A program made the translations under genes and the position numbers. 64,000 nucleotides of DNA from Lithobates sylvaticus (taxonomy: Eukaryota; Chordata; Amphibia; Anura; Ranidae): NCBI GenBank assembly GCA_028564925.1, contig CM053034.1, forward strand, positions 91,077,499 to 91,141,498. The letters are read 5' to 3'. The notes under the pieces are model-generated. The model was not told the origin of the DNA, searched no databases, and was given only the letters and a program-made list of their open reading frames with translations. This document shows, piece after piece, positions 54,456 through 64,000 of the stretch. The stretch's first letter is position 1. Every line of letters starts with the position of its first letter.

Positions 54456-54799
54456 ACCTTCAGCAATTTTTTTCAACTTTCCATCTTTTAAATTTCTGCC
54501 CTTGTTGTTTTAACCTTGGATAACTTTTAAACATTCTTTTTCTGCCAGTAAATACCTTATACAGCCCACTTCCTGTTTCTTGTCTGGTAAAAAGCCTAGG
54601 CTTATGACATAATGCACAGCTCTCTTACACTCTTGTGACAGTTTGCCAGGAAGGAAGGGGGTGAGTCATAAGAGGGCCAATGAGAGCTGCAGGGCTGCAG
54701 ATCTGGAGGTGTGCCTCTGTGTGTGTCTGTGTAAATCCAGGGAGTGAACAGGCAGCTGCTTCAGCTGCCCACAGTTAAAATGGTTGCAGCCAGACTTAG

Positions 54800-55575
54800 T
54801 GGAGGGAGCGACCTCCGACTACGTCCATTGATGAAACGTACGTAAGGTGATACCCTGGTACACGTCACGTCACTTCCGACTCGTGGCTTCCCGTTCTCTA
54901 CAGCTCGCTTTTGGAACGCACGCTGTAGACCGGGGCTTTGCGGTCATATTTTTTAAAATATTTTAAAATATAATTATTCTATTCTTGTTTTCATCATACA
55001 GCCCTATTGGCTTTATCTTTTATAGCTATTAAATATAAAAAAAATGTTTTTATTTATAATAAAAGACCTACTGGTTTATAGAATTACACTATTAGTGTCA
55101 TTCTTTTTTTCAAACATACGGATCGCATGGGGTGCATCCCCCAACCCCAGAGATTGGAACGTGCTGAACACATTCACCGAGGAGAACCCCTTCCATCACC
55201 CACCCCCACAGAGGAGGATTTCCCGATCTTCAATTGAGGATTTTACAGGCCTATTACCCCTGCAGGGGTTAGGCACTCTGGTGAGTGTTTGCACATTAGG
55301 GGTCACTCTGCGGAAGGAGGGGAGCACTGAATAATTCTCTGGTTACCAGTCATCCGTATGCTTTGTTCACATCATATGCTACAGAAACCTTGAGTTCTAA
55401 AGAACTACACAAGACGTCAACTATCTATTATTATTTTTTCAGCATTGTTTGCACACAGGACTTTCTACTTTATTTAAAACTTTGATTGAGTATACACGGA
55501 ATAGAACACGTTTATTACTAGTATATTATCCGAATCAACAAAACTTTTTTACCTGGACTTTGAATACCCACTTAT

Positions 55576-55632
<57 letters not shown>

Positions 55633-55967
55633 TTATTCATTTTTATAACGTCATTTTTTATATATATTATGTCTTATCTCACGGAGTCACTTTAATCACG
55701 TTTTATTTATTTGCAACAATATATTCACATATATTTGTTTTATCAGCATCTTTGCACTCTAGTCATCTTATGATATTTATGTCTTTTTGATGAAGCCTAC
55801 TTGAGTATAATTTAGTGCGGAGGATTTATTTTCTGCACATCATCGGTATACTGTTCATTAGTATACACGTTTCCCTCTCCCACTCAGTAGGCAGTATTAC
55901 TTTTTTAGCACACTTTTTATGGTCACCCTGAACAGCGCCACTATCTTCTTCTTTCAATGCTCAATAG
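54800..55967. other. Gene-free stretch around an (AT)n microsatellite
   Basis: Contains CCATTGATGAAACGTACGTAAG (about 54824) and TTTTTGATGAAGCCTACTTG (about 55786). Such GATGAA(A/G)C words start or end dispersed elements in amphibian DNA. No reading frame is convincing, including the one at 55044-55334. The element itself is not identified. Confidence 0.35.
55579..55629. repeat. (AT)n microsatellite
   Basis: About 25 uninterrupted AT units. Confidence 0.95.
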
Positions 55968-56040
55968 TAGGGATGAGCCAAACACCCCCCCCACTGTTCG
56001 GTTAACACCAGCACATGCGAACAGGCAAAACATTTTTTTA
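55968..56040 (-). mobile_element. hAT-family terminus fragment
   Basis: TAGGGATGAGCCAAACACC followed by CACTGTTCGGTTAACACCAG and GCGAACAGGCAAAACATTTT parallels the 3' terminus at 22985 and the inverted end near 52200. Only about 70 bases remain. Confidence 0.6.
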
Positions 56041-56674
56041 TTTGAAGCATTTTTATTTGAAGCATTATGGTACACTTTAATAATTTGAGAATGATAAATG
56101 TATATTCACTCACTGCAAGACTTACATTACTGCATGTCTCTTTATATGATCAGAGAACTCAGCTTGTTGTTCTCATATTTGTTACACGGCATGTACACTG
56201 CTGCCCTCATGTGGAGAAAAGTTGCAATCACATCTACTACTTGGTGAACTATGCTGTGTCAGTAGTTAGTTTTGCTAAAAAAAAAAAACTGTTGGAGACA
56301 TTTACAAGTATACGGTACATATGTGTGTGCAACCTATTGTATTAGACTGACAGGCAGACCTGATGGGACCTGCCGTGTGAAAGGGGCCTTAGTGATGGTC
56401 TCAGCAAGGAGTGACTGTAAGAAACTGGGTTTAAAACTGCACTGCCCAATTTCTCAGTCAGGACAGTGCTACATGAAAACAAGGGAGACCACCAGGGCCG
56501 TCCTTATAGCATCATGGGCCCCTGGGCAAAGTAAGGCTCTGGGGCCCCTACAATGGAGACAGCGCAGGTAAACAGACATCAAGTAGGTAGGAGGCAGACA
56601 AGCGGAGCTTCCCCTTTTGGGTTGAGCTCCGCATTAACTACATGAACAATCATTCTGTACAGCAAAGAAACAGT

Positions 56675-57645
56675 GGCCCCTCTACACCCCAGATATCTCC
56701 CCAGCACTCTGACCCCTCTACACCCCAGATATCCCCCCAGCACTCTGATCCCTCTACACCCCAGATATCCCCAAGCACTCTGACCCCTCTACACCCCAGA
56801 AATCCCCCCAGCACTCTGACCCCTCTACACCCCAGATATCCCCCCAGCAGTCTGATCCCTCTACACCCCAGATATCCCCCCAGCACTCTGATCCCTCTAC
56901 ACCCCAGATATCCCCCCAGCACTCTGACCCCTCTACACCCCAGATACCTCCCCAGCACTCTGACCCCTCTACACCCCAGATATCTCCCCAGCACTCTGAC
57001 ACCTCTACACCCCAGATATCCCCCAGCACTCTGACCCCTCTACACCTCAGATATCCTCCAGCACTCTGACCCCTCTACACCCCAGATATCTCCCCAACAC
57101 TCTGACCCCTCTACACCCCAGATATCCCCCCAGCACTCTGACCCCTCTACATCCCAGATATCCCCCCGCACTCTGACCCCTCTACATCCCTTATATCCCC
57201 CAGCACTCTGACCCCTCTAGACCCCAGATATACCCCAGCACTCTGACCCCTCTACACCACAGATATCCCACCAGCACTCTGACCCCATTACACCCTAGAT
57301 ATCCCCCAGCACTCTGACTTCTCTACACCCCAGATATTCCCCCAGCACTCTGATCCCTCTACACCACAGATATCCCCCCAGAACTCTGACTTCTCTACAC
57401 CCCAGATATTCCCCCAGCACTCTGATCCCTCTACACCACAGATATCCCCCCAGAACTCTGACTTCTCTACACCACAAATATCCCCCCAGCACTCTGACCC
57501 CTCTACATCCCAGATATCCCCCAACACTCTGATCCCTCGACACCCCAGATATCCCCCCAGCACTTTGACCCCTCTACAACCCAGATATTCCCCCAGCACT
57601 CTGACCCCTCTACACCCTAGATATTCCCCCAGCACTATTACCATA
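56675..57645. repeat. 36-bp minisatellite
   Basis: About 27 units of CACTCTGACCCCTCTACACC plus CCAGATATCCCCCCAG, decaying rightwards to about 57850. Spacing varies by one or two bases in the C-run. A subset near 57310-57480 alternates ACTTCTCTACACC and ATCCCTCTACACC, a two-unit higher-order pattern. The long open frames on both strands are repeat translations. Confidence 0.95.
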
Positions 57646-58097
57646 TACCATAAGATCCCCTTGTATTGTGACCCCGCTACATCCCTGATAACCCCTACAC
57701 CGTGGCCTCTCTACATCCCTGATACCTCTAGCACTATAGCTACCTAAGCTATCCCAAGCATTGCTACCCCCTATACACCCCAGATCCCCTCTCAATATTG
57801 TTTTCCTCCATAAACCCTTGATATCCCCCAGCACCATTATTCCATCCATGTAGTACCCCCTTTTCCAGTGGAGATACAGTGCATGTAAACTTTTGGCTAT
57901 GTTCCCGCCTCCAGCACTGGACTCACTCTGGCATTTATAGCATACTATATGGCATTTTAATATTTTGGACTAATAAAATAAAGATTTTAGTTTAGTGGTT
58001 TTTGGTTTGTGGGTCGGTGCACTATTCATAGTGCTAAATAGTTAGTGCCATTGTTGGGCATATTTATTCATATAGGACCATTTCGTTTTGTGTGTAT

Positions 58098-58200
58098 CTT
58101 TCATCATACAAGACAACATGATGAATAATCTATATCAATAATGTAGATGTAAGTTTAAAAACTTGTAGAATATATCAATGCACCGTTGGTGATAATACAG
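58098..58200. repeat. Dispersed repeat, left half of interrupted copy
   Basis: Matches 20166-20265 (AACATGATGA, CTATATCAATAATGTAGATG). Continues at 59392. Confidence 0.75.
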
Positions 58201-59391
58201 TGTGACAGTAGGAGACGCTGTCACGGTAAAATTGGTAGTTTAGGGGACACAGGGTGTGCACATCTGCTTGATGCAAGACTGCAGAGCATAGGTGTGGACT
58301 GGAGAAGACTACTTTCACAGCTTTCTCCAGGTTTTGGTATTCCGTCATGGGCCTCTGTAGTTTGGAGATTCCACAGTGTCTTGGGTGGGACGGGATCTCC
58401 AACCCTGTGTCCAGATTTTGCAGATGACCAGCAGGGTGTGTGCTCAGGTGAGCCCAGCCCTTATAATGACGAGTGTATGGGAATACCTCAGGGCTCCCAG
58501 TTTCAGACTGCTCCACACCAAGAGACAGGAGGTCTCCAGGAGTCAGAGGAACATGTGTGACTGCAAGAGGCAGTGAAACGGCCTGATGACTAAAGCCAGA
58601 GTGGAGCTGTGGGCGCTAAAGTAAAGCTGTCCACACTTAAAGTGGTGGGACACCCTGAAAACAAAAACTTTTAAAAATGTTAGTAACAATTTCAAATGAA
58701 AAAAAAAAAAATTTTTTTTTTTACTTACCAGAAATGGCTGTTGCTAGGCAGATTGTCCTAATCTGCCTCCTCCAGCGCCGCAGTGATCTTCTCTCCTTCC
58801 GACTTCTAGTGAATGGGGCGCAGTGTGTTATGGGAACTGTGTCCCACAACACATTGTGTTCCCCATTCACAAATCCCACTCGCGCAGGCGCAGTAGGCCG
58901 CGCGCCGACTCGCGCATGCGCGGTAGACCACGCGCCGACTCGCGCATGCGCAGTAGGCCGCTCAAAGCCGTTTCCCTTACTGAGGATGGCGGCGCTGGAT
59001 CCGGAATGCTGAGGGACATCACCTCCACGAACGGCATCGCAGGCGCCCTGGGAGGGTAAGTATACTTATTAAAAGTCAGCAGCGACTTTTTTTCTAGCTG
59101 CTGACTTTTACATTTTTTTTTTTTAAGCTGAAACACCGCTTTAAGGATCCAGTGGTCTGTGGGACCAGGATAAAGAGCAGAAGTACTGCTACAAAAAGCC
59201 AGCTGAGCTAGCATTTTCTGTTGTGTGTATTTGCTGGAGAAGAACCCCTGCGTGGGAAACCTTTATGTCATGGACTTTTATTTGCCTTTTTAATAAAAAT
59301 GGGCTACCATGCCCTAAAATATAGTTCTTGACTGGTTTGAATCACTGGCAAAAGCATCTACTATGAGAGCTAAACAACCCCCAATGTTACA
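58201..59391. mobile_element. Solo LTR of an LTR retroelement (fossil)
   Basis: Begins TGTGACAG and ends CCAATGTTACA, with the 4-base duplication ACAG at 58197-58200 and 59392-59395. AATAAA near 59291 suits an LTR polyadenylation site. No internal coding part is present, as expected for a solo LTR. The uninterrupted repeat at 20166-20537 confirms the boundaries. Family not assigned. Moderately old. It contains a later MITE at 58641-59140. Confidence 0.7.
58641..59140. mobile_element. TTAA-flanked MITE inside the solo LTR
   Basis: TTAA at 58637-58640 and 59141-59144, ends AGTGGTGGGACACC and, complemented, AGCGGTGTTTCAGC. An internal tandem of CGCGCCGACTCGCGCATGCG lies at about 58896-58960, and an inverted pair AAAAGTCAGCAG/CTGCTGACTTTT at 59073-59109. 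Related to 62797-63119. Confidence 0.75.
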
Positions 59392-59666
59392 ACAGATAAT
59401 TTCAGGATGACAATTACAGACATACAGACAGCAGGATACTGGTTATTTTAATGTATCTGTGAAGGAGCAGATAAGAAATGATGAGAAAACAAATGCATGA
59501 TCTAGTGCTGTATTAAACTGTCATATCATTTTAGTAGAAGTTATCACGTTGATGGAATTTATGATGGTAGATTTCCTTGCATCTTGGCTTAGTGCTCAGT
59601 ATAAATGTTATTACTAAATTCAACATTGGTTTTCTGTTCTAATGTTCCTGTGGCCCTTAATGCAGG
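59392..59666. repeat. Dispersed repeat, right half of interrupted copy
   Basis: Matches 20275-20537 (CAGACATACAGACAGCAGG to GTGGCCCTTAATGCAGG). Confidence 0.75.
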
Positions 59667-61664
59667 ATATGTTAAACAAAGAAGAGATCTTGATGACTGC
59701 ATGGTGCATTCTGTCTTCATGTAAATTATAGGAATGCTTCTGTTATTGAAGTCAGGGCCGTCTTAATGAGTGGGCAAACCTGGGCACTGCTCAGGGGCCC
59801 CAGCTGTATGGGGGGCCCCTGCACTTTCCCCAAAGCAGCTGGTCCTTGAGCCCACACTGCCCCAAAATTGGGGGGGGGGGCATGATGGCACTGAGAGTAA
59901 TGGATACACAAGGGAGGCAGACTGGCAGCAGTGTGCTGTGCAGAATGATACCCATTATTTCACAGCCAGCAGGGAGGGGCAGGGCCGGAGCGCTGGTGAT
60001 GCTCTGACACCACCCCATGCAGCTTGAACGCAGTATCCATCATGAATATTACCCACAGGTAGACACATCTCTTCCCTATAAACGCCCACCCGAGCTCCCT
60101 GAACTATCAAGAAATTTATCTTGGCTGTGAGGTAGGTGCAATTCATGAGTTTTTAAAGCCTGTGTTGAATTGCATTCCTGCCTTCACTGTATATAGTAGA
60201 ATATATATCTCTTACATAAATGTTTAACATTATTGCAGGTCTATTATATATGTGTAAGAGAAAGAAATTTCAGAAATCCAATCCCTCTCTATGGGCATCC
60301 AGCCACATGTGGTTCACCTCTGGACGCTGACCCGATTAAACTTTTTGGGGAACTTTTCTTTACTGGAACTTGCTGACGCTCATGTCCTCTATTTTTGGAG
60401 GTAGGAGGACGCATGCGCAATGTGGGTCCCAATGGGGGAATGTCTGCCAGTTGTGTGAGATATATGATCACGTATTTGCAAGAATTTAAGCTGAATAATG
60501 CATTATATTAATCATTTTGTTGTTTGTTTCATATCTAGAGTGAACTATATTTCTACTATCCCAAATATACATCTTACGTCCCTTTCCTGAAGAAGCCATA
60601 CTGGCGAAACATGTTGGAAAAATGGACGAAAATAATTTGTGCATCCAACTGTAGTATTTCTTTATGTGTTCATTAGAGGTTGTGTGTATAGGCCTTGAAC
60701 TATAGAGAATATGCACAAATTCTTTATTTGTTCTTTCTGGTTTTAAATTTATGTCTTTCTAAATAAATATATTTTTACAATACAAAAAGCATTTTGCTGA
60801 ATTTGTGTACCTTTGACAGTCCCGTATCTCCAAGCTTTCCTATTTATATACACAGTGCATTAGTGCACAGTGCTATTTAAAAGTACAGTCCTCTTTGGTT
60901 TGGAAAAAAAAAAGTCCCATCCTGCCAGATGCGCCAATCAAAAGTAACCTGGCAACCAGTCCGGTCATCCTATCACAGTAAAAGGCACTGGTCGCCCATG
61001 TGTAATGCAGCTGGCTGTCTCTCTTAGAAACAGAGGACACTAGCCGACGGGGTCCACAACACCATGGCAACCCATGATGTCAGACCACTCCGACACTACC
61101 AGTGGGGAAACACAGATTGGCTGCTGCTAGGGGAAAAGAGGGATGAGCCAAAGGGTGCACTAATTGGGGAAACGTTAAAGAAACAGAGCAGAGAGCAAAA
61201 CTAAAAGGGAAAAAAAAAAAAAAGAAACAAGAAAAGGGAAACATCAAGACCAAGAAAGAGGAGAAATATGTAGGTACAAAACAAAAAGGAGACTTTTGGA
61301 GCAAAAAACTATACAGAAGAAAGAGGAAGAAAGTACACATCAGAATAAGCATAAACATAAGCAGGAATGTAAAAACCTAAATAAAAAGTGAGAAGTCGAA
61401 ATATGGAAAAAAATGAATACATAATAATAATTATTTTATTCTTTCATAGGCCCCAATATATATTACTAGAGGTAAAAAACAAAATATGTCATTCTAAAAA
61501 AAAAAAAAACGGGTTTTCCTTATTTAGTAGTTAGACTGGAGAAGTGAAAGTTCTGTAAAGAAAAATACTACTATATTGGAGAACAGAGCTGAAAATATGG
61601 AGAAGCAGAAGCTTGTTTGCCTCTCAATCTGAGACGAGCTATCCTTAGCACATCAAGGAGTGTT
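59667..61664. other. Gene-free stretch with unclassified repeats
   Basis: AGGGCCGTCTTAATGAGTGG at 59754 resembles AGGGCCGTCCTTATAGCATC at 56498 and marks one end of a dispersed element. CTGAAGAAGCCATACTGGCG at about 60587 is another dispersed-repeat word. 61110-61500 is purine-rich. No frame is convincing. Confidence 0.35.
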
Positions 61665-61821
61665 TAAGCTGGATTCACACCTATGCATTTTTAGTGCTTT
61701 TTGCATTTTGCAGATTTGCACTATAGTCCATTTAACATGGTTTCCTATGGAACACGTTCTGTAGTGCAAATCTGCAAAATGTAAAAAGCGCAAAAAATGC
61801 ATAGGTGTGAATCCAGCCTTA
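61665..61821. mobile_element. Short palindromic MITE
   Basis: AAGCTGGATTCACACCTATG pairs with CATAGGTGTGAATCCAGCCT over about 25 bases, and inner words (TGCAGATTTGCACTA with TAGTGCAAATCTGCA) pair as well. TTTAA and TTA flanks fit a 3-bp TTA/TAA duplication. Harbinger-type is likely but not certain. Confidence 0.75.
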
Positions 61822-62796
61822 TTGCTAAGCCTACACCTTTTGTGATCATTTATCACGCTTTAATGGAGACAAATCCTTTGAGTCAATTACTACTCTTGGT
61901 AACTAGATTCTCACTTTGGTTTGAATCACTTTAAATATTATCATTCTTTAATCTCAACATCTACCACAGATTAGTTCTCTGTTCTATATTTCAACACAAT
62001 GAAAGGGCGATAATCCTTATGGTGAAATGATGGCTATTTACATTCCGATATCTACATTACATTTACCTCTAAATGTTATTTCTAGGTTTATTCATTAACC
62101 ACAAGACAGAATAAACAGAAATAGGCTTCCTCAAGGAAATTGATAAATATATTAGGACAATCAGGGAAACGTTGGTTTTGAAAGGGCAAGTGAATAACAG
62201 GAATCACATTTAAAAATGACAAAGACAGTATTAAGTACACAAACAAAAGCATGTATTCAACAGAAATGATTGCTTCAGATCTATTTAGGAAATAAGTTGC
62301 ATTTTTTTCATTGCACAAGATCATGAACTCATTGAACTGTAATCCTAGTAAAGTTACTGGATGAAATGCTTCTTTAAAGCCTATGTGCTGCCAAAAAAAA
62401 ACCACACAAGGGACATGACTTGCAGAATGTGTCCCTTAGACTGATGCCTCTTCTATTAGATGAAATCCTCCTCCATCCATGTCCCTCCCAAACCCACATC
62501 TGCAGTCTTCTGGTGCAGCAGGGGTTAATAAAATATAGGGGCTGTCACAGGCTTTCATCAAGAGTGCCTGACTATGCTAACCCTTTCTGCCGAGCTCCTA
62601 CATTCATGGAACGGACTACAGCTTCTATGAATGAAACAGGATCTATGACTAGATCAGGGGAGCAGAGTCATCCACCAGTCCTCCACTCATAGATTGTTTT
62701 CTATTCATAGACACTATAGGAACAGATTTTATGAGGAGGAAGGAGGGGCATAGTTGGGCACTCGTGATGAGAGCCTGTGACAGCCCTTTAGTTCTA
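61822..62796. other. Stretch without recognised features
   Basis: Mostly unique-looking, AT-rich sequence. No gene supported on either strand. Confidence 0.4.
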
Positions 62797-63119
62797 TTAG
62801 AGGAAGTAAACCCTAATGGGTTTTACTTCCTCTTTGTTTCCCTGCAAAGGTAAAGCATAATGGGCTACTATACATTGCATAGTAGCCCATTATGTGTCAC
62901 TTACCTGAAACCGAAGCCTGCGATGTCACCGCTGTCCCCTTTTCCACAAAGCTTCCATCTTCCTTCCGGGTATAATGGCTCTGGAGGGAGAGGAGCAAGG
63001 CTCCGGACGGCCGCATCGCTGGACTGTGGGACAGGTACTTACTGTTTATTAAAAGTCAGCAGCTATGCTTTTTGTAGATGCTGACTTTGAATAAACTAAA
63101 AAACAGGTGGAACTCCGCT
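62797..63119. mobile_element. MITE related to 58641-59140
   Basis: Shares TTTATTAAAAGTCAGCAGC, a complementary GCTGACTTT and the end GTGGAACTCCGC before TTAA (63120-63123). Two extra hairpins occur: AGAGGAAGTAAACCC with GGGTTTTACTTCCTCT (62799-62834) and CATAATGGGCTACTAT with its exact complement (about 62857-62896). Confidence 0.65.
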
Positions 63120-64000
63120 TTAACCACTTCAGCCCCGGACCAATTGGCAGCCAAAGGACCAGGCCCCTTTTTGCGATTTGGCACTGCGTCGCTTTAACTG
63201 ACAATTGCGCGGTCATGCGACGTGGCTTCCAAACAAAATTGGCGTCCTTTTTTTCCCACAAATAGAGCTTTCTTTTGGTGGTATTTGATCGCCCTGCGGT
63301 TTTTATTTTTTGCGCTGTAAACAAAAATAGAGCGACAATTTTGAAAAAAATGCTATATTTTTTACTTTTTGCTATAATAACTATCCCCAAAAAATATATA
63401 AAAAAACATTTTTTTTTCCTCAGTTTAGGCCGATATGTATTCTTCTACATATTTTTGGTAAAAAAAATCGCAATTAGCGATTATTGATTAGTTTGCGCAA
63501 AAGTTATAGCGTTTACAAAATAGGGGATAGTTTTATAGCATTTTTATTAATATTTTTTTTTTTACTAGTAATGGCGGCGATCAGCGATTTTTATTGTGAC
63601 TGCAACATTATGGCGGACACATCGGACATTTTTGACACATTTTTGGGACATTTGTCATTTATACAGAAATCAGTGCTATTTAAATAGCACTGATTCCTAT
63701 GTAAATGACAGTGGCAGTGAAGGAGTTAACCACTAGGGGGCGGGGAGGAGTCAGTGTGACGTGTTGTGTTTTTTTTACAGTAGGGGGGCGTGGCTGTACG
63801 TCTGACGTCATTGATCGGCTTTCCCGATGACAGGGAACAGCCGATCAATGACAGGCAGAGTAGGAAGCGCGGGGAGAGGTTTGTTTACACAAACCTCTCC
63901 CCGTTTTTCAGCTCCGTAACCCGATCGCGGGATACCAGTGGCGATCGGGTCCGCTGGTCCCGCGGCCGTGGTCACGGAGCTCCCGACCGGGTCACGAGCG
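63120..64000. mobile_element. TTAA-type (piggyBac-like) MITE, cut by window edge
   Basis: Begins TTAACCACTTCAGCCCCGGA and is the reverse complement of 50630-51603 in order, with TTTGGCACTGCGTCGCTTTA, CCAAACAAAATTGGCGTCC and AGCACTGATTCCTATGTAAA blocks. It lies directly against the previous MITE, sharing one TTAA. GC-rich palindromes (GATCGGCTTTCCC, AACAGCCGATC) occur near 63812-63846. The right end is outside the window. Confidence 0.8.

Noticed and set aside
55044-55334. A 96-codon frame that might be an exon
   Set aside because: No splice-site pattern or recognisable domain, and it lies among repeats.
56642-57034. A 130-codon Pro/Thr-rich frame and its long minus-strand partners
   Set aside because: Pure translation of the 36-bp minisatellite. 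The period is a multiple of three, which keeps all frames open.
1-64000. tRNA, rRNA or tRNA-derived SINE genes
   Set aside because: I looked for A/B-box pairs and cloverleaf-like arms by eye and saw none convincing. A dedicated tRNA scan was not possible.

Overview
This window looks like intergenic DNA from a large, repeat-rich vertebrate genome. I infer an anuran amphibian, probably a ranid-like frog. The mix fits: L1/Tx1-type LINEs, a very large BED-finger hAT family with many dead and deleted relatives, TTAA-flanked (piggyBac-type) MITEs, TAA-flanked Harbinger-type MITEs, a Tc1-type end and a Ngaro/DIRS-like element. The species is not proven. I found no host protein-coding exon, tRNA, rRNA or bacterial-type gene. 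Every long open frame belongs to a mobile element or to simple tandem repeats.

Layout. 1-350: 5' end of an L1-type LINE leaving the left edge. 350-1168 and 8806-9850: a degenerate dispersed repeat, interrupted by a complete L1-type LINE (1182-8792, minus strand) with open ORF1 and ORF2, an A-tail and a 13-bp target duplication. 9885-11800: microsatellite, hairpins and an inverted repeat. 11806-17278: a Ngaro-like tyrosine-recombinase-class retroelement with split direct repeats. 17470-19885: foldback repeats, a TTAA-type repeat and a hAT end. 20166-22740: dispersed repeat and a GA-rich degenerate minisatellite.

22845-38250 is the most informative block. An old minus-strand LINE ORF2 has been split into three pieces by two hAT insertions. 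One is a 2.8-kb deletion derivative (22985-25768, 8-bp duplication). The other is an 11.2-kb full-length hAT (25965-37132, 8-bp duplication). The full-length hAT has a hairpin ladder at its 5' end, a 64-bp tandem array before the transposase, a roughly 1088-codon transposase, and a 137-bp tandem array after it. Its transposase is itself interrupted by a 2.9-kb, almost wholly palindromic relative (31839-34776) with its own 8-bp duplication.

38258-53500: two more decayed hAT copies (minus and plus), TTAA and TAA MITEs, a Tc1 end, several palindromic MITEs and a LINE 3' end. 54175-64000: GA-rich repeat, AT microsatellite, a 36-bp minisatellite, a dispersed repeat split by a solo LTR that itself holds a TTAA MITE, and a run of MITEs leaving the right edge. 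The nesting gives a clear relative order of insertions, which is the main biological content of the window.
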